NCBI RefSeq assembly: GCF_020217425.1
Contig: NZ_CP084090.1
Location: 3,162,001-3,226,000, forward strand
Source: Halomicrobium urmianum
GTDB taxonomy: Archaea > Halobacteriota > Halobacteria > Halobacteriales > Haloarculaceae
DNA: 64,000 nt
Direction of reading: 5' to 3'
Below the pieces are notes generated by a model, which was not told where the DNA came from, searched no databases, and was given only the letters and a program-made list of their open reading frames with translations. Below, piece after piece: positions 1-7,504 of the stretch. Position 1 is the first letter of the stretch. Each line of letters starts with the position of its first letter. A program made the translations under genes and the position numbers.

Positions 1-512
1 TGGGCGACCTCTTCGAGCGCGACCCGGAGGCGACGGGCGGCCACCGCACCTCCGACCCCTACGAGTTCTACGAGCAGTGCATGGAGATGGCGATGATACG
101 GATCGCCCGCGCCCGGCGCGCGCTGCGCGGTGCCGACCACGAACTCGTGTTCGCCTACACGAGCGGCCTCGACCTGATCGGACACGTCACGTACGACCTC
201 CCGGACCTCCAGATGGAGGCCTACGCCGAGGTCGACGAGTTCGTCGGCGAACTCCGGGACGATCTCCGGGAGGGCGACGAGTTACTGCTCGTCAGCGACC
301 ACGGGCTCCAGAACGGCGTCCACACCCACGAGGCGATGGTGGCCGGGACCGATCCCGCCAGAGTCGCGGAGATCGAGAGCGTTCTGGACGTCCGAGACTC
401 GGTCGAATCGGGACTGGTCGGGCGGGAGCACACCCGCGACAGTCCTCAGTACGAACTCGAAGCCGGCGGGGACGACGTGAAACAGCAACTCGAAGACCTT
501 GGATACATGTGA
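1..512 (+). CDS. Alkaline phosphatase superfamily phosphodiesterase, C-terminal part
   Basis: The open frame enters from the left edge (first full codon at base 3) and stops at 510-512, so only the last 169 residues are present. It contains a GLDLIGH segment, an SDHG motif and an HTH triplet, which are the metal-ligand motifs expected in the type I phosphodiesterase / phosphopyruvate-mutase-like branch of the alkaline phosphatase superfamily. The protein ends in QQLEDLGYM, nearly the same tail as the next protein. The next gene starts two bases after the stop, so they are cotranscribed. The substrate is probably a phospho- or sulfo-ester of a surface glycan, inferred from the neighbours only. 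Confidence 0.7.
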   Translation, partial: GDLFERDPEATGGHRTSDPYEFYEQCMEMAMIRIARARRALRGADHELVFAYTSGLDLIGHVTYDLPDLQMEAYAEVDEFVGELRDDLREGDELLLVSDHGLQNGVHTHEAMVAGTDPARVAEIESVLDVRDSVESGLVGREHTRDSPQYELEAGGDDVKQQLEDLGYM

Positions 513-514
513 CC

Positions 515-1993
515 ATGACTGCACCGAACATTCTCTTTCTCGTACTTGACGCGGTCCGCGTGGATCACGCCTCGACCTACGGGTACGAGCGCGAGACGAC
601 GCCGACGATGTCCGAACTGGCGGACGACGGCGTCCGATACGACCACGCCTTCGCGCCGTCCATCTGGACACCGACCGTTCACGGCGCTGTCTTCACCGGC
701 AGGTACCCGTCCCACACCGGCATCTACGGCAACTCGCTCGGAATCCCGGACGACGACGAGACACTACCGGAGACGCTCCAGCGTCAGGGGTACCGGACCT
801 TCGCGGCGAGCGCAGGTGCGCACATCCGCGCCGGGCGCGGATACGATCGGGGCATCGACGAGTTCGTCGAGACGCGACGGATCTCCCCGGACGTCGACTT
901 CTTTCGCAAAGTCCTCACTGATCGGTCGTTTGCGAGGCAGGTCCTCTTCTCGCTCACGCGTGGCCCGGACGACAAAACCCAGTACAAGTACGACCGCCTC
1001 GAGCGCTTCGTCGATCGATCGATCGACGACGGTGAGCCGTTCTTCGGGTTCATAAACGCCAAGACCGCCCACAACCCGTTCAATCCGCCGCGGCCCTACA
1101 AGGAGATGTTCTGTGACGGGTTCGACCGACCGAGGTGGGAGTTCCTGGAGCGACTCCGGGGACAACTCGGCGGCGAGACCCAGCGCCTCAGGGATCACGA
1201 CACGGAGAAGCTTCGACAGATCAGCAGCAGCGGCGGCGATGGCGTCATGGTCGACGCTGTCGAGATGACTGAGGAGGAGTGGGACGTCATCCGCGCCTGG
1301 TACGACGGCGCCATCAGATACCTCGACGACGTCGTCGGTCGGCTGGTGGCCCACCTCAAGGAGCGGGGCGTCTACGAGGACACGCTGATCGTGATGACGG
1401 CCGATCACGGCGACAACTTCGGCGACCACGGTCTGGCGAGACACGCGTTCTGTCTGTACGACACGTTACTCCACGTACCGCTGGTCATCAAGCCACCGGC
1501 GACCGGTGACGCTGCCTCCGTCGCCGGCCGGACCATCGACGAGCAGGTGTCTCTCGTCGACCTCCACCCGACATTCCTCGACGCGGCGGGTGCATCGATG
1601 CCGGAGTACGACTTCGCGGAGAGCCTCCTGAACTTCGAGCAGCGCCGCTACCACGACTTCACGTTCGCCGAGTACGCCGGATTCGAGGGATCGATCCAGC
1701 GGCTCCAGCGCAAGTATCCCGACTTCGACCCCACGCAGTTCGCTCGGACCATCCAGTCAGTCCGCGACGATAAGCACAAACTAATCGTCGACAACGACGG
1801 GAACAGGGAGCTATACGCGTGGCGAGCGGACCCCGGGGAGACCGAGGACCTCGCCGACCAGCGTCCCGAAGTCGTCGACGCTCTCGAAGCCGAACTGGAG
1901 GGCAGCCTGAACCCGCTCGATTCACCAGGGGATTTCGCCACGCCGGACGACCCGGAGCTCGAAGAGCAATTGCGCGACCTCGGGTACATCTGA
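515..1993 (+). CDS. Sulfatase-like hydrolase (alkaline phosphatase superfamily, Thr nucleophile type)
   Basis: A 492-residue protein. The start at 515 gives MTAPNILFLVLDAVR, the classical N-terminus of sulfatases, with the metal Asp of LDAVR; upstream in-frame codons only overlap the preceding gene. The active-site region reads WTPTVHGAVFTGRYPSHTG. It lacks the C/S-x-P-x-R signature needed for formylglycine, and a Thr sits where the nucleophile aligns, as in the many WT-x-P-x-H arylsulfatase-like proteins. A second metal motif, TADHGDNFGDHG, lies near residue 295, and KHK is near residue 420. The C-terminus is EEQLRDLGYI. The context of a deacetylase and a glycosyltransferase suggests work on a surface polysaccharide. 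The hydrolysed group (sulfate, phosphate or phosphonate) cannot be decided. Confidence 0.8.
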   Translation: MTAPNILFLVLDAVRVDHASTYGYERETTPTMSELADDGVRYDHAFAPSIWTPTVHGAVFTGRYPSHTGIYGNSLGIPDDDETLPETLQRQGYRTFAASAGAHIRAGRGYDRGIDEFVETRRISPDVDFFRKVLTDRSFARQVLFSLTRGPDDKTQYKYDRLERFVDRSIDDGEPFFGFINAKTAHNPFNPPRPYKEMFCDGFDRPRWEFLERLRGQLGGETQRLRDHDTEKLRQISSSGGDGVMVDAVEMTEEEWDVIRAWYDGAIRYLDDVVGRLVAHLKERGVYEDTLIVMTADHGDNFGDHGLARHAFCLYDTLLHVPLVIKPPATGDAASVAGRTIDEQVSLVDLHPTFLDAAGASMPEYDFAESLLNFEQRRYHDFTFAEYAGFEGSIQRLQRKYPDFDPTQFARTIQSVRDDKHKLIVDNDGNRELYAWRADPGETEDLADQRPEVVDALEAELEGSLNPLDSPGDFATPDDPELEEQLRDLGYI

Positions 1994-2009
1994 CGGTGGA
2001 AGACTGACG

Positions 2010-2690
2010 ATGGGTGTCGGAATTACGCGCGCTTCGCTCGTCTGTCTCCGGTTCGACGACTATCACCAGTCTGTCGATCACGATACCTGGGTCGACGTCC
2101 TCTCGCGATACAACGAGCGCGGACTGCGCGGTGTGATCGGTATCGTGCCGAAGTACGAGGGCGAGCGGCTGAATGCCGATGTCGTCGAGTTCCTCCACGA
2201 ACTCGAAGCGGACGGCTGGGAACTCGCACAACACGGCTATACACACGAGGACGTCGGCGAGGGGAGAGGCGGACCACTGTACCTCGAACGGAGCGAGTTC
2301 GCCGGACTTGACCGCGCGGAGCAGGAGCGACGAATCGAAAGTGGACGCGACATCCTGGAGACGCACGGCATCGAACCGGATACGTTCATCCCGCCGTGGC
2401 ACGAGTACGACAGGACGACGCTTCGCGTCCTCTCCGACCACGGTTTCGAGTGCCTGAACGAGGGGCGCTGGCCGGTACCGCGAAACGTCGAGGGCGTGAC
2501 GCTCGTTCCGACCCACATCCCCGCGGTAACGCCGGACATGCTCGCGGTGGGCGTCGTAACGCTCGTGTCACATCCGCATCTCGACGACGCGCCGATGGCG
2601 GATGCGGAACTGGTGTCCGGACGCGAAGACCGATTGCGCACGCCTATCGAGGTGGCCAGGTGGTGGCAAGAACTCGGCCGAGAAAGATAA
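2010..2690 (+). CDS. DUF2334 / polysaccharide deacetylase-like protein
   Basis: 226 residues, starting 16 bases after the sulfatase-like gene. The motifs CLRFDDYHQ near residue 12 and QHGYTHED near residue 75 correspond to the Asp-Asp and His-x-x-x-His metal site of NodB-type deacetylases. FIPPWHEYD near residue 127 is the following conserved aromatic motif of the DUF2334 branch. The fold is a TIM-like barrel. No signal peptide is visible, so it may act in the cytoplasm on a nucleotide-linked or lipid-linked glycan before export. It belongs to a glycan locus with the flanking genes. Confidence 0.75.
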   Translation: MGVGITRASLVCLRFDDYHQSVDHDTWVDVLSRYNERGLRGVIGIVPKYEGERLNADVVEFLHELEADGWELAQHGYTHEDVGEGRGGPLYLERSEFAGLDRAEQERRIESGRDILETHGIEPDTFIPPWHEYDRTTLRVLSDHGFECLNEGRWPVPRNVEGVTLVPTHIPAVTPDMLAVGVVTLVSHPHLDDAPMADAELVSGREDRLRTPIEVARWWQELGRER

Positions 2691-2706
2691 CGGGGCGATA
2701 GGGTGG

Positions 2707-2713
2707 TATTAAA
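2707..2713 (+). promoter_or_regulatory. TATA box for the GT4 gene
   Basis: TATTAAA is centred about 30 bases before the ATG at 2740, the spacing expected for a leaderless haloarchaeal transcript. It argues that the glycosyltransferase starts at 2740 and not at the ATG at 2713, which lies at the edge of the box itself. Confidence 0.5.
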
Positions 2714-2739
2714 TGTTCGTTAGCCACAGTCGAGGACAG

Positions 2740-3897
2740 ATGCGAATTGCGTACGTGACCCCGTACTACAACGGATCCTGCGACGGTCGATACGGCCGTT
2801 TCCTGGACTGGGTCCACACCGCGCGCGACGTTGACAATCCACCGTTCGAGTTCGACGTGTATGCGTTCACCGCCAGTAACCCGGACGGCACGCTCGCGTC
2901 GACGGCGCACGGCTACCTTGGCGACGCGGAGTCGCTCTGGGGGACGAAGAAGAACAAGCCGGAGTTCCTCCTCAACGCGCCCCGGATCGGGCGTGCCCTC
3001 CGTGAGAATGAATACGACCTCGTCCACGTCGTTCCGATGGACACCATCGTTTATCCCACCGTCCTCGCGGCCGCCCCAGACGTCCCCGTCGTCGTTGGCC
3101 CGAACATCGGCGGTTGGTCACCGGTACGGGATGTCCCCCACTGGGATGAAGGGACCGCCGACTACGTCGAGAATCGTCTCCGGTTCGGGCTGAAGAACGC
3201 GCTTGCTCGTCTGGGCGAGTTCGATCACGCCGTTGCGTTTAGTGAGCATCACCGGGACATGCTAGAATCGTTCTCCATCGAACGCCCAGACACGACTGTC
3301 CTCGAAGCGGGCGTCGACCTGCGTTTCACGCCCGGTGAGGACGATACTATCGGCGAGCCACCGGAGCTGCTCTACGTCGGAGACTTCTCCCATCACAAGG
3401 GCTATTACCAGTTTCTCGACGCGATTTCACGACTTGACGTTCCGGTGACGGCGAGGCTCCTTGGCGCCGGGGACCCGGATCGACGGCGTATCTCGGAGCT
3501 AGGACTGGAAGAGACCGTTACGGTAGAGGGGTTCGTCCCGAGGAGTGAGCTCCCGGAGTACTACCGTCGGGGGGACCTCCTCGTCGTTCCGACGATCGAC
3601 GAAACCGCCGGGACGAACGCGCAGATCGAAGCGCTGGCCTGTGGAACGCCGGTCGTCCTGACCGACAAGCCGGGCGTCAACGAATTCGCGCCGGCAGGTG
3701 CGTCAGTCGCGTATTCCCCCCGTGGGGTACCACGACTGGTTGAGGCACTCGAAACGGCGCTGGTCGATCTCGAATCGATGACCGAAATCGCACGCCGAGA
3801 GGCGCCGAACTACCGAGCAACGGGGACCCTCGAACAGCTCTTCGATCTCTATCAGACGTTACTGGCGGAGAGCGACGACGGCCGAGCGCAGCGGTGA
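2740..3897 (+). CDS. Glycosyltransferase family 4
   Basis: 385 residues from the preferred start MRIAYVTPYYNG. An earlier ATG at 2713 would add nine residues of weak character. The N-terminal Rossmann domain is followed by a donor-binding domain with LLYVGDFSHHKGYYQF near residue 210, VEGFVPRSELPEYY near 260 and ETAGTNAQIEALACGTPVV near 285. The last is the E-x7-E pattern that binds nucleotide-sugar in retaining GT4 enzymes. It probably transfers a sugar to a surface polysaccharide or lipid-linked oligosaccharide; donor and acceptor are unknown. It has its own promoter, so it can be expressed apart from the three genes upstream. Confidence 0.8.
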   Translation: MRIAYVTPYYNGSCDGRYGRFLDWVHTARDVDNPPFEFDVYAFTASNPDGTLASTAHGYLGDAESLWGTKKNKPEFLLNAPRIGRALRENEYDLVHVVPMDTIVYPTVLAAAPDVPVVVGPNIGGWSPVRDVPHWDEGTADYVENRLRFGLKNALARLGEFDHAVAFSEHHRDMLESFSIERPDTTVLEAGVDLRFTPGEDDTIGEPPELLYVGDFSHHKGYYQFLDAISRLDVPVTARLLGAGDPDRRRISELGLEETVTVEGFVPRSELPEYYRRGDLLVVPTIDETAGTNAQIEALACGTPVVLTDKPGVNEFAPAGASVAYSPRGVPRLVEALETALVDLESMTEIARREAPNYRATGTLEQLFDLYQTLLAESDDGRAQR

Positions 3898-3966
3898 CCC
3901 TCGTTTCCGACATCCAAACCACTAGACGGCGGTCGGCGACACGGTGGTGACGCACAGGGATTTGCG

Positions 3967-4821
3967 CTACTCGCCGTCATGTCTCTGAGGCTGACTCTCG
4001 TACTCCCACACCAGCTCGAAGTACCGCTTGAGCCCGGCCACGAAAGACGCGTTCTCCGTGATAGCGGCCTGGCGCATGTGATTGGGAACGTCGTCCTCCT
4101 GGACGAGCAAAATAGCCCGGCCGCTGTCGTAGTCCATACTGGGATCCGCAATCGTCCCGCGCCAGGGTAGCCGCTCCGTACTGTATCGAACCTCGACGTC
4201 GGGGAACGTCTCGGTGATCTCGTCGACGATCTCGCGCTGGGTCGCCCTGTTCTCGGGGGAGAGGTGGTCGGGGTGGAGTAGCAGGATCGAGACGTCGACG
4301 CCACGGTCGCGCGCCGTCTCGAACGCCGGCCGCACGGCGCCGAAGTACTCGAAGCTCTTGGAGATGACGACCACCTCCTCGTCGGCGCGCTCGTAGACGC
4401 GGCGGGTCTCTCGCTCGCTGGGTTCGCCGACGTCGACGACGTGGAACAGCTCGGCGGTGGGCGAGATGTCCTCGCTGGCGCGGCGGTACTGGGGCTCGTA
4501 CTCGTCGAGGAACGGCTCGCGGAGCTCCTCGATCCGGGTCTCGAACTGCTCGTACTCCTGGCGGCGGTTCTCGACGGCGCGGTCCAGCAGCTCCTCGGGC
4601 GGCTTGGGCTGGTACTGCTTCGGACGACCTGGGATGACCTTCACGAAGCCCCGGTCGGACAGCGCGTCGAGCACGCCGTAGATGCGGGCCTTGGGGACGC
4701 CCGTGGCCTCGGCGAGGTTCGGGGCCGTCGTCCGACCGAGCCGCAGCAGTTCCGTCAGCGCCGTCTCTTCGTACTCTGTCAGCCCGAGGAGGTCGAACAC
4801 GTCGTCGGCGCCGTCGGCCAT
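3967..4821 (-). CDS. TrmB-family transcriptional regulator
   Basis: 284 residues. The first about 90 residues form a TrmB winged helix (FDLLGLTEYEETALTELL, then VPKARIYGVLDALSDRGFV), followed by a coiled-coil linker (about 85-115) and a C-terminal effector domain. It is shorter than the sugar-sensing global TrmB of Halobacterium, so it is a paralogue and not clearly that protein. The start at 4821 fits a leaderless promoter (CTTTAGTA on the minus strand, 27 bases upstream). Across the divergent region is a perfect palindrome (4881-4905) that fits the published TrmB site pattern TACT-N8-GAGTA. This suggests that it regulates itself and the small gene at 4905. Confidence 0.85.
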   Translation of the reverse strand: MADGADDVFDLLGLTEYEETALTELLRLGRTTAPNLAEATGVPKARIYGVLDALSDRGFVKVIPGRPKQYQPKPPEELLDRAVENRRQEYEQFETRIEELREPFLDEYEPQYRRASEDISPTAELFHVVDVGEPSERETRRVYERADEEVVVISKSFEYFGAVRPAFETARDRGVDVSILLLHPDHLSPENRATQREIVDEITETFPDVEVRYSTERLPWRGTIADPSMDYDSGRAILLVQEDDVPNHMRQAAITENASFVAGLKRYFELVWEYESQPQRHDGE

Positions 4822-4844
4822 GTCCGTCCCAACGGGTCGGCGCC

Positions 4845-4852
4845 TACTAAAG
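4845..4852 (-). promoter_or_regulatory. TATA box of the TrmB-family gene
   Basis: CTTTAGTA on the minus strand is centred 27 bases from the ATG at 4821, which predicts a leaderless transcript. Confidence 0.5.
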
Positions 4853-4880
4853 CGGGCCGGAACCTATTTGTCGCTGGCAT

Positions 4881-4905
4881 TAGTTACTCACATACTGAGT
4901 AACTA
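4881..4905. promoter_or_regulatory. Perfect 10-bp inverted repeat, candidate TrmB-family operator
   Basis: The arms are TAGTTACTCA (4881-4890) and TGAGTAACTA (4896-4905), separated by CATAC. The right arm ends on the A of the ATG of the small gene at 4905. Inside it is TACT-N8-GAGTA, which matches the site described for Halobacterium TrmB (TACT-N7/8-GAGTA). It lies about 60 bases upstream of the divergent TrmB-family gene and directly over the start of the small gene. Occupancy would be expected to repress the small gene and possibly activate or autoregulate the regulator. Confidence 0.65.
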
Positions 4906-5009
4906 TGCCTGACGACAGCACCGACCGGGCCCACGTGGAGGACGTCGAAGACGGCTGTGGCTGCGCCGAGGTGTGGGAGCACCTGAGCGAGGAGCGAAGC
5001 GACGACTGA
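4905..5009 (+). CDS. 34-residue cysteine-containing haloarchaeal peptide
   Basis: ATG at 4905 and TGA at 5007-5009. The peptide is acidic and has a CGCAEVWEHLSEERSDD C-terminus, with two Cys in a C-x-C pair. I recognise the general type: short conserved haloarchaeal proteins with a GCGCAEVWEHLSE-like end. I know no function. A single CxC pair suggests metal or thiol binding, perhaps as a dimer. The palindrome that ends on its start codon indicates tight control by the divergent TrmB-family regulator. Confidence 0.6.
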   Translation: MPDDSTDRAHVEDVEDGCGCAEVWEHLSEERSDD

Positions 5010-5117
5010 CGGGCGGTCGGCTCCGAGAATAGCGACTCGCGGCTCGCGAGTTACCTCCCTGCGGTCGGCCTCGCGGTTCGCGTGTCGTTCGCTTCGCTCA
5101 CTCCCGCTCGTTCGTCC

Positions 5118-5146
5118 GGCGACGCTTCACTTCGTTCGGCGTCGCC
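5118..5146 (+). terminator. GC-rich stem-loop downstream of the small peptide gene
   Basis: GGCGACGC (5118-5125) and GCGTCGCC (5139-5146) can pair around a 13-base loop. It lies between the 34-residue gene and the AglJ promoter, within a stretch of CG-rich low-complexity DNA (5010-5155) with no other feature. It may end or stabilise the upstream transcript. Confidence 0.3.
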
Positions 5147-5190
5147 TGCACCCAGCAGACTTTTGCGCGCAGAGCGTGCATATCGGGGCG

Positions 5191-6255
5191 ATGGCCGACC
5201 GCGACGACGTCTGCGTGCTCGTGCCGACCTATCAGGAGGCCGAGACCATCGGCGAGGTTGTCTCGGGCTTCCGCGAGCGCGGATTCGACAACGTGCTGGT
5301 GATTGACGGCGGATCGACCGACGGGACCCGCCGGGTCGCCGAGGACGCGGGCGCGCGAGTCGTCACGCAATCGGGCTCGGGCAAGGGGCAGGCGGTCCGC
5401 GAGGCGATCGACCGGCACGTACGCCAGCCGTACGTCCTGATGCTCGACGGCGACGCGACCTACCGGCCCGACGACGCCGACCGGATGCTCGAACCGCTGT
5501 TCGAGGGGGAGGCCGAACACGTCATCGGCAACCGCTTCGCGGACATGCGGCCGGGGGCCATGACGCGGCTCAACCAGGTGGGCAACCGGATCATCAACGC
5601 CGCCTTCTCGGTGATCCACGGCCGGGACCTCGTCGACATCCTCTCTGGCTACCGTGCGTTCACGCTGGAGTCGGCCCGCAGGCTCCCCCTGTCGGCCGAC
5701 GGGTTCGGCATCGAGACCGAACTGGCCGTCGAGTGCGTGAAGAACGGCGTCACGACGTCGGTGGTGCCGATCACCTACGAGCCGCGGCCCGACGAGTCGG
5801 AGACGAACCTGCGGCCGTTCCGCGACGGCGCCCGAATCGTCTTCACCATTTACCGGATGGCGAAGACGAACAACCCGCTGTTCTACTTCGGGAGCGTCGG
5901 CATGCTGAGTACGGTCGGCGGCCTCCTCGTAGCGCTGTACGTCGCCTACGATTGGTTCGTCGCGAGCACGTCCCACGAGGTCCTCGCAGTGGTCGCTGCC
6001 TCGGGGATCCTCTTCGGCGTCCAGTTGCTGATGTTCGGCGTCCTCTCCGACATGATCGTGACGGTCAACCGGGAGCAGACCCGCCGGATCGAGCGGATCG
6101 CGCGCCAGCTCGGCGAGGACGACTCGCCGTCGGTCGATCCGGCCGCGCAGCCCGGCGATACCGCAGATCCGGCCGGGGAAGCGGCCGTCGACGGCGGGAG
6201 CGACGGGGCTCCCGAAGCGGCCGGCGACGGCGAGACGTCGGCCGGGGACGACTGA
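5191..6255 (+). CDS. aglJ: AglJ-type dolichyl-phosphate glycosyltransferase (GT2)
   Basis: 354 residues from MADRDDVCVLVPTYQEAETI. A TTTT element at 5161 lies about 28 bases upstream and supports this start over the ATG at 5176. The GT2 domain has LVIDGGSTDGT and LMLDGDATYRPDD (the DxD region), then DILSGYRAFT and GFGIETELAVE. Two transmembrane helices follow (about residues 230-250 and 260-280), then an acidic, disordered tail of about 60 residues that is longer than usual. AglJ adds the first hexose to dolichol phosphate for N-glycosylation of the S-layer glycoprotein at the cytoplasmic membrane face. The motif set matches AglJ closely as I recall it; a DPG-synthase-like paralogue is the alternative. 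Confidence 0.8.
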   Translation: MADRDDVCVLVPTYQEAETIGEVVSGFRERGFDNVLVIDGGSTDGTRRVAEDAGARVVTQSGSGKGQAVREAIDRHVRQPYVLMLDGDATYRPDDADRMLEPLFEGEAEHVIGNRFADMRPGAMTRLNQVGNRIINAAFSVIHGRDLVDILSGYRAFTLESARRLPLSADGFGIETELAVECVKNGVTTSVVPITYEPRPDESETNLRPFRDGARIVFTIYRMAKTNNPLFYFGSVGMLSTVGGLLVALYVAYDWFVASTSHEVLAVVAASGILFGVQLLMFGVLSDMIVTVNREQTRRIERIARQLGEDDSPSVDPAAQPGDTADPAGEAAVDGGSDGAPEAAGDGETSAGDD

Positions 6256-6301
6256 GCGCCGCGGCCGGTGGTCGGCGGGCCGCCGCGTTTCAATTTCGGC
6301 T

Positions 6302-6637
6302 TTAGAAGGGAACGAGGGCCTTGAGTTGCGAGAGCAGGCTGTTGCCGGTCGCTTCGCGCCTGGACTCGAAGACCGGATGGAGCGCGTTCAGCAGTTCCTG
6401 CTCGTGGTCGAACTCCCTGGCGTCGACCTCTTCGAGGGCCTCCTCCAGCGTGATGGTGTGCCCGGTCGCGTCGAAGGGGATCTCGAGGTGTCCGAGCCGG
6501 TTGGCCAGCGACCGGGCCTCGATCGGGTACTCGACGTCGGCCTCGCTCAGGCGGGCGTCGAGCGCGGCGATACCGAACTCGATGACGTCTGGCTCGTCGT
6601 CGTCGTTTGCCGGTGGCCGGACTCCCATTGGGGTCAA
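6302..6637 (-). CDS. DUF5789 family protein
   Basis: 111 residues. The body contains EFGIAALDARLSEADVEYPI, then EIPFDATGHTITLEEALEEV and ELLNALHPVFESRRE, the pattern of the small haloarchaeal DUF5789 family. No catalytic residues, metal site or membrane segment are visible. A shorter start at 6628 (MGVRPPA) is possible. A second member of the same family lies at 25541-25885. Function unknown. Confidence 0.7.
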   Translation of the reverse strand: MTPMGVRPPANDDDEPDVIEFGIAALDARLSEADVEYPIEARSLANRLGHLEIPFDATGHTITLEEALEEVDAREFDHEQELLNALHPVFESRREATGNSLLSQLKALVPF

Positions 6638-6793
6638 CCACGGCCCCCATGAGCGAAAAACCCTGCGTTCTGCCCCGTCGGGACGATGGAGCCGTCACCG
6701 CCCGCACTCGCGTCCCCCGATGACGCGCCCGTCACCCGGTGACAAAAGTGTTATAAAGATGATAAGTACGCGGAGCCCATAAGGACTCCTGCT

Positions 6794-6859
6794 ATGAGAC
6801 GAACCGAACTCATCGGAGCGAGTCGACGGCCGAACGACGAGCGGGAGGTGGTCCGCTGA
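6794..6859 (+). CDS. Possible 21-residue leader peptide coupled to doxX
   Basis: ATG at 6794 reads MRRTELIGASRRPNDEREVVR and its TGA overlaps the ATG of the DoxX gene (ATGA at 6856-6859 region). A TTATAAAG box at about 6750-6757 lies upstream. The overlap would couple translation of the two frames. Its composition is basic, unlike normal halophile proteins, so it may be only a leader. Evidence is limited to the overlap. Confidence 0.3.
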   Translation: MRRTELIGASRRPNDEREVVR

Positions 6860-7278
6860 TGGCCTTCCTCTCCGGACCGGCGGCGGTGCTGTTCCTCGTG
6901 AGCCGGGTCCTCTTCGGCGCCGTCATGGCGTTCATGGGCCTGAACCATGTCCTGAACGTCGACCAGATGACGCCCTACGCGGAGATGAAAGGCGTTCCCG
7001 CCCCGCGGTTCTCGGTGCTGTTCAGCGGCGGGATGCTGCTGGCCGGCGGACTCGGCATCGCGGCCGGCGCCTTCCCCGTTCTGGCCGCCGGTGCCGTCGC
7101 CGGCTTCCTGCTCGTGGCGACGCCCACGATGCACGACTTCTGGGCGGCCCCCGAGGAGGACCAGCAGGACGAGATGAGCAGCTTCCTGAAGAATCTCGTC
7201 GTGCTCGGCGCGTCCGTCGCCTTCCTCGCGGTCGGCGGGCTGGCGTGGCCCTTCGCCGTCGGCGTCGGCCTGTTCTGA
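6859..7278 (+). CDS. DoxX family membrane protein
   Basis: 139 residues with four predicted transmembrane helices (about 8-28, 55-75, 78-95 and 112-135). The pattern MGLNHVLNVDQMTPYAEMKG after helix 1 and the GGMLLAGGLGIAAG helix are typical of the DoxX/SURF4-like family. Members are linked to thiosulfate:quinone oxidoreductase subunits or to oxidative stress complexes, but most archaeal ones have no known role. A 21-codon frame overlaps its start. Confidence 0.8.
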   Translation: MAFLSGPAAVLFLVSRVLFGAVMAFMGLNHVLNVDQMTPYAEMKGVPAPRFSVLFSGGMLLAGGLGIAAGAFPVLAAGAVAGFLLVATPTMHDFWAAPEEDQQDEMSSFLKNLVVLGASVAFLAVGGLAWPFAVGVGLF

Positions 7279-7289
7279 CGCAGCGTTTC

Positions 7290-7332
7290 GGTATTTACTA
7301 CCACTTAATACCATCTTGAGGTATTAAATACC
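7290..7332. repeat. Tandem GGTATT/AATACC inverted repeats
   Basis: GGTATT (7290-7295) pairs with AATACC (7307-7312), and a second copy, GGTATT (7320-7325), pairs with AATACC (7327-7332) over a single base. The four half-sites sit just after the DoxX stop in an AT-rich island between two + strand genes. They may be operator half-sites of the downstream gene or a transcription end signal. Confidence 0.4.
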
Positions 7333-7504
7333 ACACCACCCGTCCGCTTCCCGCCTCAGCGAGCGTCGGCGCTGTTCACTCCGACGGTCTCGACCGATCG
7401 AAAGACGCGGACGACGAGTGGGACTGATCGTCCGGTCGTCAGCGGCGCGCGAGCGAGTGCGAACGGTGCGTCACGACTAAGCCGCCCGCGTCCAACGGCC
7501 GCAC

